From Anaerolineales bacterium UBA3499 (lineage in GTDB: Bacteria; Chloroflexota; Anaerolineae; Anaerolineales; UBA11657), in NCBI GenBank assembly GCA_002377585.1, contig DFQC01000011.1, forward strand, positions 1-40,116: a DNA stretch of 40,116 nt, read 5' to 3'. Made by a program: the position numbers and the translations under genes. Positions 24,087 to 32,488 of the stretch are shown piece by piece. The first letter of the stretch is position 1; every line of letters begins with the position of its first letter. Below the pieces are notes generated by a model that saw nothing but the letters and a program-made list of their open reading frames with translations, made no database searches and had not been told where the DNA came from.

Positions 24087-24332
24087 TTAACCAATCTTTT
24101 GTTTTGTAATACTGCGTCTAATTAAATCAATAATCTCCCCCTCTTTACCATGTCTTCCAAGTAAGTTTTTAGAAAACACTGTTTCACCATTTACTTCAAC
24201 TTCAAATTCTTTGTCACATGCGGTAATTAACAATATGGCATCGATGTCGTGCTGAAATTCTGCCAGTATATCGGCTACTAAACTAGTCGCCTTAGAGACA
24301 TTTCAAAACAAAAGCTGTATAGTTGGTTTCAC
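24087..24332 (-). pseudogene. Rdx (SelW-like) family gene with in-frame TGA: decayed gene or selenoprotein
   Basis: From the TAA at 24087 the minus frame reads upstream through a clear Rdx-domain C-terminus: FEVEVNGETVFSKNLLGRH, a hallmark of the SelT/SelW/Rdx thioredoxin-like family. A TGA interrupts the frame at 24303-24305. The preceding nine codons from a GTG at 24332 (MKPTIQLLF) match the usual first beta strand, which places the TGA where the CxxC/CxxU redox site belongs. The loop is about four residues shorter than usual and has no Cys. A hairpin with an 8-bp stem (one mismatch) and GUU loop lies 11 bases after the TGA (24273-24291), like a bacterial SECIS. No good ribosome site. I call it a pseudogene by default. 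It occupies the 408-base interval 24035-24442. Confidence 0.6.
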
Positions 24333-24442
24333 AAACTGTTTGTATCATCCATTGGAACGTTTGTCAATTATCGCCTCTATATTAATGCAATAGTCCAATG
24401 GCGACATTATAGCTATAATGTATCAAGCGATATTTTATAACA

Positions 24443-24886
24443 ATGGTATATCAACATACTCAAACAGGATTACTGACACGCAGATTGCTGCGAGCTATAT
24501 CAACAATCACTGCAGCTTCGGGATTGTTCGTAGCTTTACGAAGTACTATCAAATCTATACCATTACTTGCAAGTTCTGCAGTAGTATACGGATGCGCATT
24601 ATTATTCGATTCGCTTACTGTCAGAGTATCAAACGACCTTATAGAATTACGCTTCGGAATAGGGATAATCCGCAAACAGTTTGATGTAGGCAGCATTAAA
24701 AGAGCGAGCATAGTCAAAAATAAGTGGTATTACGGCTGGGGCATAAGACTCACACCCCATGGTTGGCTGTACAACGTTGCCGGCTATGATGCAGTTGAGA
24801 TACTAATGCATAATGGTAAACAATACCGCATCGGAACTGATCAACCAAAGGAATTACAACACGCTATAAATACGGTACTAAAGTAA
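24443..24886 (+). CDS. Membrane-associated bacterial PH-like domain protein
   Basis: A 147-residue protein with one or two hydrophobic segments near the N-terminus (about 18-56) and a C-terminal domain resembling bacterial PH domains: LTVRVSNDLIELRFGIGIIRKQFDVGSI in two parts, then WGIRLTPHGWLYNVAGYDAVEILMHNGKQYRIGTDQ in parts. The alternation of beta strands and final helix (KELQHAINTVL) fits. No Shine-Dalgarno sequence; a TATAAT at 24414-24419 lies 24 bases upstream. Function of such proteins is generally unknown; some act in envelope stress. Divergent from the Rdx gene. Confidence 0.72.
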   Translation: MVYQHTQTGLLTRRLLRAISTITAASGLFVALRSTIKSIPLLASSAVVYGCALLFDSLTVRVSNDLIELRFGIGIIRKQFDVGSIKRASIVKNKWYYGWGIRLTPHGWLYNVAGYDAVEILMHNGKQYRIGTDQPKELQHAINTVLK

Positions 24887-24949
24887 ACGCATATCTGCTA
24901 TCTTTGATCGTCTTGAACCAAGCAGGTACGTGGCATACACGTATATGAT

Positions 24950-27277
24950 ATGAAACTCGGTGTACCACGTAATTTATTTTTCGCACTATTACTAATAACA
25001 CTTGTACTAGTCACTACTAATTTGTTCAATAGAAACTTTGTGAGCCACGCAGCTTTTCTATTTGCTCCAAGTTTCACCGAACACACAGTAGATGGCAGCT
25101 TCAATGGTTCTGCTGACATTTATGCTAGCGACCTAGATGGCGATGGTGATATGGACATCCTAGGAGCCGCTCAAGTTGCCGATGACATCACTTGGTGGGA
25201 AAACGACGGCAACGAAAGCTTTACAAAGCACACCATAGATGGCAGCTTTAATGGTGCTCGTGCCGTCCATGCTGCCGATGTAGACGGCGATGGTGACATT
25301 GATGTTCTAGGAGCGGCCGAGACCGCAAAAGATATCACATGGTGGGAGAATGACGGAACCCCTTCAGATGGAGGTTGGACTGAGCACACAATTGCCGGAA
25401 ACTTCGACGGCGCTGTACAGGTAATCGGAACGGATTTAGATAACGATAATGATATAGATGTACTTGGTTTGGCCTGGGGACCCACACATGATATTGCCTG
25501 GTGGGAAAATGATGGTACACCTTCCAATGGAGGCTGGACCAAACGAACTATAGAAAGCAACTTTAGGGATGCTCCTGGCCTATATGCTACTGATCTAGAC
25601 AGTGATGGAGACATTGATGTTCTGGGAGCAGCACCTTCTCCAAATGACATCAAATGGTGGGAGAATGACGGAACTCCTGCAGATGGGGGTTGGTCTGAAC
25701 AATGTATAGATTGTGGATTTAATGGCGTCAAGTCTGTCTACGCTACTGACGTTGACGGAGACGGAGATGTCGATGTCTTAGGTGCAGCCACAGGCAAAAA
25801 TGATATAGCTTGGTTTGAAAACGACGGATCAGAAAGCTTTACCGAACATACAATTGACGGCAACTTTAGTGGGGCCCGCGATGTTTATGCTGCTGATTTT
25901 GACATGGACGGTGATGTGGACATCCTAGGCGCTGCTCTTTCCGCCGGAGATATTGCTTGGTGGGAAAACGACGGTAACGAAACTTTCACAAAACAGGAGG
26001 TTGACAACAGCTTTGTGCAAGCTATAGCGGTGTACGCTGTAGATATAGATGGCGATAATGACAAAGACATATTAGGGGCAGCCTTTATAGACGACGACAT
26101 CACCTGGTGGGAGAATAGTCACAATCCCACAGCAACACCAACTATTACCGCAACTCCAACCAATACTGCAACTCCAACCAATACTGCAATTCCAACTATT
26201 ACCGCAACATTTACTCAAATCCCACCAACTAACACGCAAAAGCCGCCACAGCCCACAAATACGATGATTCCGCCCACTGCTACAATCACAAAAACCGCCA
26301 CCTATACCGCTTCACCTACAGCTACTAGCACTTTCACCTCAACTCCGACCAACACCCCTACCAATACTGCAACTCATACGCCGACCCACACCCCTACGCA
26401 CACGCCCACCGTTACACCAACCTATACTCTGACTAACACTCCCACTAACACGCCGACCTATACACCGACAGCAAGCTCTACAAACGACCCAGATGATATC
26501 AACACACCGACGATTACAACCAACACTCCTAATCAAAATATAGCAATCCCATCGGTACCCACACTAACCCCTTTCCTCGCAACCAACCCTACTAATCTGC
26601 CTCCACCAGCATTATCAATAAACACTAACACGCCCACTATTATGGCTGCAATTAAAACAAATACTCCACCGACACCGACACCTACACCTACACAAATAGT
26701 TAATGGCGGGACAACTATATTACCCAACATAAAGATTGACTGGCGTATGCTAGAAAACGCAATACGCGAGCCCTTTGAAGATACGATAGAAAATATAAGG
26801 CAGATACTTCGCAATTCTAGAAGAATAACAAACAATCTTCGTAGAACAGGCATAAATCAACCAATAGCAAAACCCGAATGGGACACTCCGAATTGGCCCA
26901 TAACAACCGCGGATATTCCTGCAGATCCGCCCGAGGAAAATACAATCCAACCAACATTACCAACACTATGGTTAATAATACTGCTAATCATACCTCTTAT
27001 AGTAGCTATGTTATACGCACATTTTCTTTGCAAAAAAGAAATAAACAGCGCCTGGATTCGCTACACACTATCACAACTGCCATTCATTGGAAGTGCACTT
27101 GTGCTCTTGTTCCTGTTCTTTACTTGGAATCCTGAATTAATTAACCTAGTGTCAATGTTAACAGTTATTATTTTAGCTATAGTGCTACTAGTAGAAGAAC
27201 TATTATTACTAGTGTATATAACCAAACAATGTTGCAATGTGAACTGCCACGAGGAAAACACCAGTTCACCCGACTAA
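24950..27277 (+). CDS. Surface-type FG-GAP/VCBS repeat protein with Thr/Pro stalk and membrane anchor
   Basis: A 775-residue envelope protein. A signal or anchor helix (about 9-27) leads to seven repeats of 47-53 residues (42-392), each with a calcium-binding DxDGDGDxDxLGAA loop and ending in WWENDG. These form one FG-GAP/VCBS beta-propeller. Residues 393-581 are a Thr/Pro/Asn-rich stalk of PTNTATPT type, as in many Chloroflexota surface proteins. A Glu/Arg-rich helical region follows, then three hydrophobic helices (about 672-692, 711-725, 731-757) and a Cys-rich tail. The propeller probably faces outside. Ligand unknown; a carbohydrate or adhesion role is possible. The start ATG has no clear ribosome site. 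Confidence 0.88.
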   Translation: MKLGVPRNLFFALLLITLVLVTTNLFNRNFVSHAAFLFAPSFTEHTVDGSFNGSADIYASDLDGDGDMDILGAAQVADDITWWENDGNESFTKHTIDGSFNGARAVHAADVDGDGDIDVLGAAETAKDITWWENDGTPSDGGWTEHTIAGNFDGAVQVIGTDLDNDNDIDVLGLAWGPTHDIAWWENDGTPSNGGWTKRTIESNFRDAPGLYATDLDSDGDIDVLGAAPSPNDIKWWENDGTPADGGWSEQCIDCGFNGVKSVYATDVDGDGDVDVLGAATGKNDIAWFENDGSESFTEHTIDGNFSGARDVYAADFDMDGDVDILGAALSAGDIAWWENDGNETFTKQEVDNSFVQAIAVYAVDIDGDNDKDILGAAFIDDDITWWENSHNPTATPTITATPTNTATPTNTAIPTITATFTQIPPTNTQKPPQPTNTMIPPTATITKTATYTASPTATSTFTSTPTNTPTNTATHTPTHTPTHTPTVTPTYTLTNTPTNTPTYTPTASSTNDPDDINTPTITTNTPNQNIAIPSVPTLTPFLATNPTNLPPPALSINTNTPTIMAAIKTNTPPTPTPTPTQIVNGGTTILPNIKIDWRMLENAIREPFEDTIENIRQILRNSRRITNNLRRTGINQPIAKPEWDTPNWPITTADIPADPPEENTIQPTLPTLWLIILLIIPLIVAMLYAHFLCKKEINSAWIRYTLSQLPFIGSALVLLFLFFTWNPELINLVSMLTVIILAIVLLVEELLLLVYITKQCCNVNCHEENTSSPD
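25073..26125 (+). repeat. Seven in-frame FG-GAP repeats (about 141-159 bp each)
   Basis: Seven consecutive repeats encoding 49, 52, 53, 52, 49, 49 and 47 residues. Each carries the Asp-rich calcium loop and a WWEND-type ending (WFEND in the fifth). A TPSDGG-type insertion follows repeats 2-4. Third-position variation is high, so they are old, selected repeats and not a recent expansion. Confidence 0.85.
26126..26692 (+). repeat. Low-complexity Thr/Pro/Asn-coding stalk region
   Basis: Codons of ACN, CCN and AAY in irregular short repeats (PTNT, PTIT, THTP). It encodes an extended, probably glycosylated or rod-like linker between the propeller and the membrane part of the surface protein. Confidence 0.8.
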
Positions 27278-27298
27278 ATCAAAGCGACCTAGTGTTAG

Positions 27299-28774
27299 TT
27301 ATATTTTTTTAGAATTTTGATTAGCCAGTTCTATTAACACGTCATGGATTCTAACCATAGCTAAAGTGTCCAATTTGCAGTATTCCATAAGAGCAAGTCT
27401 CGTACTTTCCACACTATCAGGATGGACCTCCCCCATTGCAAGTCGATAAAACATCGCTAAAGCATCATCTCCATTTGATATCTCAAGTTTAGAATAATCC
27501 ATTCCTGGCACCAGAACAGGCAATACTACCTTAATACTAGTACGACCATAAAACCCGGGATGATATACAAATCCCCTTATTAGCTTTTCCATATCCACTA
27601 ATCGGTCTTTAACACATTCAATCTCGTCGCTCAAATCAGAGAACCATTTTTGTAAATTGGTCAAAGTAGTATTCTCGAAGTGCGAATACACCACTATACT
27701 CCCTTCGAAGCCCACATCTTCTAAAAGTGTCTCAATAAATTCTCTTCTACAATCACTCGATCCTTCAGCAAGATATTCCATATGATCCAAACTACCTTTA
27801 CAGCCTCTCACATGCATCGAGTATTGCGTGGGTATCTGTGTATATGGAGTAAGACCGGAATAGACAGGTATACAAGTCGATACGGTTTCAAAATCCAGGT
27901 AATGTATTGGATCACACCATTCTTCCAATGCCTCTTTCATACCAGACCTCACGTGCATTTCACCAGATTTAACGACCTCTACAACACCCAATTGCCTCTC
28001 TGAAAGCTTAAAGTCTTTCGGAACTAATTTAATTTCAGTAACACCCAGCTCTATTAACTTGTCGAATTTTTTTCTCCCTATCCTTGGTATCTGAAAGATA
28101 GGAGATGCAACACCCCGCCCTATGCAGTCCTGGGAAAAGTAATCACATGCGCTGCAAACATATTTCCACTCGGCATCCGGACAAAATTCAGACAATATAT
28201 CATTTTCAATCGAATTTCTATCCTTTTCAAAATCATCCGCTATTTCAAAAACCTCGTTTGTCACATCAATCGGTTTCAACAATGGCTCGATTTCGACTCC
28301 AACCCGATAGCATTCATTCACCAATCTCAATTTGGCACTCTCGATTTCAACGCCAAGACCCTTAATTACCATCACGGTATAAGCAATATCCTCTTTTAAT
28401 GATAATTTTAAAGACTTACTGGATTTAACTTCCTCAACTATCCATCCATCATTCTTTCTAATTAAAATATCAGCACGCGCTACACATCGCCCATGCCTAA
28501 AACAAGCTTCAAAGATAACTTCACAACTGGGATCAACCATTAATTCCGCTGTCAATTTCAGCGCCTTTGCTATATTAGTATCATCAACAAAGACACCATT
28601 TTTATATTGTGACCTGGCATATTCGTGAACAACCTGTCCTTGCTCACGCCTCACAATTTCAACCAAAGTAGCGTCTTGAAATTGTGTGTTGTGACGAACA
28701 TGCCAGCCCATAGTCCGGCACTTCCGTGCCGTGAGAAAAGTGTGTTTAGATACAACCATATGAGTTTCAGTCAT
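27299..28774 (-). CDS. Cas4-like nuclease fused to DUF2779 (RNase H-like) domain
   Basis: A 491-residue protein in the TM0106/DUF2779 group. The N-terminal half is a RecB/Cas4-type PD-(D/E)XK nuclease: Asp102 in RADILIR and the EVK motif (Glu115, Lys117). Cys20 with Cys207, Cys210 and Cys217 fits the four-Cys [4Fe-4S] arrangement of Cas4 and AddB. The C-terminal half starts at HYLDFET (Asp294, Glu296), a DEDD exonuclease-like signature, and has SGLTPYTQIPTQYS and VVYSHFENTTL, typical of DUF2779. No cas genes or CRISPR array are nearby. Probably a DNA repair or defence nuclease. The ribosome site before the ATG is weak. Confidence 0.85.
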   Translation of the reverse strand: MTETHMVVSKHTFLTARKCRTMGWHVRHNTQFQDATLVEIVRREQGQVVHEYARSQYKNGVFVDDTNIAKALKLTAELMVDPSCEVIFEACFRHGRCVARADILIRKNDGWIVEEVKSSKSLKLSLKEDIAYTVMVIKGLGVEIESAKLRLVNECYRVGVEIEPLLKPIDVTNEVFEIADDFEKDRNSIENDILSEFCPDAEWKYVCSACDYFSQDCIGRGVASPIFQIPRIGRKKFDKLIELGVTEIKLVPKDFKLSERQLGVVEVVKSGEMHVRSGMKEALEEWCDPIHYLDFETVSTCIPVYSGLTPYTQIPTQYSMHVRGCKGSLDHMEYLAEGSSDCRREFIETLLEDVGFEGSIVVYSHFENTTLTNLQKWFSDLSDEIECVKDRLVDMEKLIRGFVYHPGFYGRTSIKVVLPVLVPGMDYSKLEISNGDDALAMFYRLAMGEVHPDSVESTRLALMEYCKLDTLAMVRIHDVLIELANQNSKKI

Positions 28775-28866
28775 AACAATACATTAGAGAACTTAATTAT
28801 GAAAAGATTGATGCCGCTTATAAGACCAGTCTTCATCACACTTGAACTATCTCAACCAGATAAACA

Positions 28867-30174
28867 TTACTTCCTAGACCAGAACGGCATAACGCCATAG
28901 TTGGCCAACCTTGGCTGGAGGCTCCCGGTAGCATCAATAACAAAAATTCCTGGTTGATTATCTTCTGTTATTGAATTTATCACTAAATATCTATCGTTTG
29001 GAGACCAGATGGTAGAAGACCTCTGATATTGGTCAAAATGAGGAACAATCTGCGTCATAAAAGCATCAGTAGGACGCAAGCTAGTCAAACTTATAATCTC
29101 GCCTGACTTAACATCCAACACCGACAAATCAAGTACAAACTCTTGCGTTACACTATCCGCAATTCCAGTTTCACCTATAGAAAAATAAGCTAGTTTGTCA
29201 CCCGAATTATTCCAAAAGAATGCGATAACTCCACTAGCATTAGTTTCAGACACAATAGGATTATCAATGTCATTAAGGTCAATTAATGCCAACTCGCCAA
29301 CCATACCATACACAGTCGGACTCCCAGATATATAGGCGACTCTATATCCGTCTCGTGACCAATCAAAAGCAGCCTGACCTTCAATATCGTTTAGAATCTG
29401 CTTCCTTTCCCCTGACTCTTCCACTAACATTAATTTTCCTCCACCCTCACTATTTTGAATGCCGACGATGAAATATTTACCATCAGGTGAAAATACAGGT
29501 GATTGGAACAGTGATGGCCTAATGTTAAGTGATGTATCAATTACTGTATCGCCCACTTTTACTAAAGACAAGCTAGTAGAACCTAATTTAGCCCCTGGTC
29601 GACTAGATTTATGAGTAATAAGAGTGTAACCATCAGGTGCCCATGCCCAATAAAATGGTATGCCTCTACTGATCTCCTGCGATGCACTTCCATCTACTGA
29701 CACAATATCCATAACAAACCTATCATCGCCAGTTGTCCCACTCAATAAGCTAATGTTACTACTGTCAGGTAACCAATATACGTAAAACGGCTGTTTGTCA
29801 GGTTGCGAAAATATCTTGCTAAGGCCTCCACCGTCGTATCTAGCAGTATATAAAGATACTTCCACAGACCTATCATCACCTCTACGATATCCAACGAACG
29901 CCAACTTCTCACCGTCCGGGGACCAGGCAGGATAAAAATAAGTGATATTATCGGGCAGTTCAGGCCCTAACTGCGTTTGATCGGTAACCATCACAACATC
30001 TTGCCCAGCTTGATTCATCGTATAAATATTACTATCCATTCCAACATATACTATATGGCCAGTTTTGCGTTCGAATGTGCCCAGTAACGGACTCTGAGGC
30101 ATTTGTAATCCCTGGCACCCAGCAACAAAAGTTGCAACAATGGCTATGATAATATGTTTTATATATATTTTCAT
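28867..30174 (-). CDS. TolB-like WD40/PD40 beta-propeller lipoprotein
   Basis: A 435-residue lipoprotein. The signal ends in VAGC. The mature part contains at least six PD40 propeller blades, seen as YPAWSPDGEKLAFVG, FYWAWAPDGYTLITH, SPVFSPDGKYFIVG, AFDWSRDGYRVAYISG, FFWNNSGDKLAYFS and STIWSPNDRYLVI. This is the TolB/dipeptidyl-peptidase-type propeller without a peptidase domain. It would be held on the outer side of the membrane. AGGAG lies 11 bases before the ATG at 30174; the GTG at 30186 has no room for a site. No Tol-Pal genes are near. Exact role unknown. Confidence 0.87.
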   Translation of the reverse strand: MKIYIKHIIIAIVATFVAGCQGLQMPQSPLLGTFERKTGHIVYVGMDSNIYTMNQAGQDVVMVTDQTQLGPELPDNITYFYPAWSPDGEKLAFVGYRRGDDRSVEVSLYTARYDGGGLSKIFSQPDKQPFYVYWLPDSSNISLLSGTTGDDRFVMDIVSVDGSASQEISRGIPFYWAWAPDGYTLITHKSSRPGAKLGSTSLSLVKVGDTVIDTSLNIRPSLFQSPVFSPDGKYFIVGIQNSEGGGKLMLVEESGERKQILNDIEGQAAFDWSRDGYRVAYISGSPTVYGMVGELALIDLNDIDNPIVSETNASGVIAFFWNNSGDKLAYFSIGETGIADSVTQEFVLDLSVLDVKSGEIISLTSLRPTDAFMTQIVPHFDQYQRSSTIWSPNDRYLVINSITEDNQPGIFVIDATGSLQPRLANYGVMPFWSRK

Positions 30175-30217
30175 GCCTCTATACACTCCTATCTACAATA
30201 GCCCTCTACAAGTAACC

Positions 30218-30634
30218 TTACCGTGACAAAAATACAATAGAAGCTACCCCAAAACCAATGCCTATCAATTTTGTACTAGTAATTGGTTCGCGATACACAA
30301 AAAAAGACAAAGCAACTGATACTATTACGCCCAAACTTACTATTGGGAAAATGATACTACCTTGTCCTCCCAATCTGAACGCCATCAAACTCGCCAACGT
30401 AGCCACTCCCGCAAAAATACCGCTCACGAGCCCAATTCCAGCCAATCTAGTAGACAACTCAAACGGGTGCTTTTCCACAAGATGAATTATGACTGCAAAT
30501 GCAACAAACGATATAGCCTGCACTATCATATAACTTGGGCTATAGCCCTGATTTACTCCAATTACTTTCGAAAAAAAAGCGGTGATTCCTCCGCACAACA
30601 GCGCCAGCAATGCAAATAAAATGGGTGTATTCAT
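30218..30634 (-). CDS. Single-domain EamA/DMT-type transporter, 138 aa (paralogue B)
   Basis: 138 residues with the same layout as the protein at 910-1326: MNTPI start, CGGI, FFSKV.GVNQGY, the shared EKHPFELS loop, and the C-terminal YREPITSTKLIGIGFG. It is a single EamA repeat and should dimerise. GGAG sits nine bases before the ATG at 30634; an earlier in-frame start at 30658 lacks a site and would break the common length. It is 43 bases upstream of the TolB-like gene on the same strand. Substrate unknown. Confidence 0.84.
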   Translation of the reverse strand: MNTPILFALLALLCGGITAFFSKVIGVNQGYSPSYMIVQAISFVAFAVIIHLVEKHPFELSTRLAGIGLVSGIFAGVATLASLMAFRLGGQGSIIFPIVSLGVIVSVALSFFVYREPITSTKLIGIGFGVASIVFLSR

Positions 30635-30746
30635 ACAAAAATTCTCCACACTACACAATTCTATCTGCCATCATATCGATGTCATATTTTATTGCCCCAA
30701 GCAGTATGAACATCTCGGACAAACGCTAAAAACTTGTAACATGTCC

Positions 30747-30775
30747 TAGACAACAGTACACCCAGTATATATAAT
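30747..30775 (+). promoter_or_regulatory. Sigma-70-type promoter of the deaminase/PfkB/eIF2B-like operon
   Basis: TAGACA (30747-30752), 17-base spacer and perfect TATAAT (30770-30775). The predicted start is about 30782, after the TTG at 30781, so that TTG cannot be the initiator; the ATG at 30817 gives a leader near 35 bases. Confidence 0.6.
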
Positions 30776-30816
30776 GCCTCTTGTTTGAACAACCACAGAT
30801 AGTTCATGAGTATCAA

Positions 30817-31497
30817 ATGCATAACCACTACGATCCAACTAACGAAGACGACTTAATGCAGCCAGCTCTTGAAGCCGCGCGCATAGGTGCACTATTGCGC
30901 AATTACTACATTGGCGCCGCTCTCTTCTCTAGCAATGGAGAACTTATCGCGACCGCCTATGGAGCCGGCATAACAGCAGGGGAAATCTTTCATGCCGAAA
31001 CACAATTAGCCATATTACTAAGATCAGGACGTTCAGCCGGAATATTTTCCCAAGACGAAAGATATATAATGACAACAACTTTGCAACCATGCCCTCAATG
31101 CAGACAAATCTGTATCCAACAGCAAAAACTTAGCGTTTTGTATGGCGCATCAACACCCACTTCAGGAGCAAACCTAGGCGATCTTCTAGAAACATATACC
31201 AACACTGAAAAACTGCGGATATCTGAAAACTCAGGCGAGCAGGTTGTTAGGGAAGCACAACTAAGCAAGGCCACAAGAGATCAGTGCATACAAGGACACA
31301 AACAATATAGAACCAAGGTCCTCAAATCCGCGAATGAAGTGTCTGCAGAATTAATGCCCTTTACAGATCTCTTAGAACTTGTCAGGCCTACAAATCCGAC
31401 AATTATCCCAAAAATAAGGATCTACCAGGCAAACGTTCGCGCTCGACTAGAACAACCTCACCCATTTCAACAAAATAATGACACTAAAATTCCCTAA
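30817..31497 (+). CDS. Cytidine deaminase-like zinc enzyme with C-terminal extension
   Basis: A 226-residue protein with a cytidine deaminase-type zinc site: HAE (His59, Glu61) and PCPQCRQ (Cys92, Cys95). The N-terminal helix (LMQPALEAAR) and the YYIGAALFSSNGELIATAYG region match the CDA fold. About 110 C-terminal residues go beyond the usual 130-residue enzyme and have no recognisable domain. The enzyme class turns cytidine into uridine in the cytoplasm; a different base is possible. Start: see promoter. The gene overlaps the next by 20 bases, so the trio is one operon. Confidence 0.82.
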   Translation: MHNHYDPTNEDDLMQPALEAARIGALLRNYYIGAALFSSNGELIATAYGAGITAGEIFHAETQLAILLRSGRSAGIFSQDERYIMTTTLQPCPQCRQICIQQQKLSVLYGASTPTSGANLGDLLETYTNTEKLRISENSGEQVVREAQLSKATRDQCIQGHKQYRTKVLKSANEVSAELMPFTDLLELVRPTNPTIIPKIRIYQANVRARLEQPHPFQQNNDTKIP

Positions 31498-32488
31498 ATA
31501 CCACATTCCTAAAGAACTACTTGATCGTCCTCAAGACATAATAGTGTTAGGTTTAGGAAAACACGAGATGATTATAAGGATATCAGACTGGCCAACGAAA
31601 GGTGGTCAGTCCAATGTTGATATCGAGACCATCAATCATCATGCCGGCGGTAGCGGGATGAATGTCGCGGCAACGGTAGCCCGCCTAGGCGGACACTCTG
31701 CACTGATTGCATCGTTAGGAGCAGGAGAATACGGTCAAACAGTGTACAATGAAATGGTCAAAAGCAAGATCAATACCAAATATGTAAAACGTATAGATGG
31801 TGCTGCTGGCAGCTTACTAGTAATACTAACACGATCTGATGGCGACTGGACAGTGATGCAATCTAACGATCAAAACATAAATCTATCGATACCCCAATTA
31901 CCACAGATTAGTGCTCTGGAAAACTTTAAAATATTACATATTGATGGCTACTTATACATAGACCAGAATCAACGCCCGATTGTCGAAGAAGCCATTTGGC
32001 GAGCTCGTCAAGCTAATTGTCTAATATCAATCGACACGTCTATACCTGCCACCGAAATACATTCGGAGTATGTGCTATCGTTATTTTCTAAGTGTGATAT
32101 AGTTTTTCTAAACAAACTTGAAGCCATAAACCTGACTAAAACGAAGTCAGACCATGATCTAACAGAATCCTTACAAAACCTAGATGTCCCCCTCATCATC
32201 CTAAAACTAGGAGATAAAGGTTCTACAGTAATATCGAACTTGGATCTAGGATCAATCCCTGCCTTCGATGTCCCAATAGCTGACACAATAGGAGCTGGAG
32301 ACAATTACGCAGGAGCAATGCTTTTAGGCTTGTGTCAAGACTACCCCTTACATCAATCATTACTATGGGGAGCTGCGGCTGGATCTCTCGCCTGCCTAGG
32401 ACATGGATCTTTATCTCACCGTTACACGCTGACAGACATCAAAGAAAGTATCAAATCCCAAAACGTGCACCCACACCAACAACTATGA
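31478..32488 (+). CDS. PfkB-family kinase
   Basis: A 336-residue ribokinase-family kinase. Substrate loop HHAGGSGMNVAATVARLGG (54-72) and the anion-hole signature DTIGAGDNYAGAM (269-281) with catalytic Asp275 are intact. Family members include ribokinase, fructokinase, nucleoside kinases and ribose-1-phosphate kinase. Because it is between a cytidine deaminase-like gene and an eIF2B/R15P isomerase-like gene (overlaps of 20 and 4 bases), phosphorylation of a ribose compound is a reasonable guess; direct nucleoside phosphorylation is an alternative. Confidence 0.9.
   Translation: MTLKFPKYHIPKELLDRPQDIIVLGLGKHEMIIRISDWPTKGGQSNVDIETINHHAGGSGMNVAATVARLGGHSALIASLGAGEYGQTVYNEMVKSKINTKYVKRIDGAAGSLLVILTRSDGDWTVMQSNDQNINLSIPQLPQISALENFKILHIDGYLYIDQNQRPIVEEAIWRARQANCLISIDTSIPATEIHSEYVLSLFSKCDIVFLNKLEAINLTKTKSDHDLTESLQNLDVPLIILKLGDKGSTVISNLDLGSIPAFDVPIADTIGAGDNYAGAMLLGLCQDYPLHQSLLWGAAAGSLACLGHGSLSHRYTLTDIKESIKSQNVHPHQQL

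Noticed and set aside
25171..26853. Antisense frames opposite the FG-GAP and Thr/Pro-coding region.
   Set aside because: They are by-products of repeated, biased codons on the coding strand; no ribosome sites or domains.
30781..30816. TTG start for the cytidine deaminase-like gene.
   Set aside because: It lies at or before the predicted transcription start of a good promoter; ATG at 30817 fits better.
32332..32484. N-terminal extension of the eIF2B-like protein.
   Set aside because: It runs inside the PfkB gene, has no homology features, and ATGA at 32485 is a standard coupling start.
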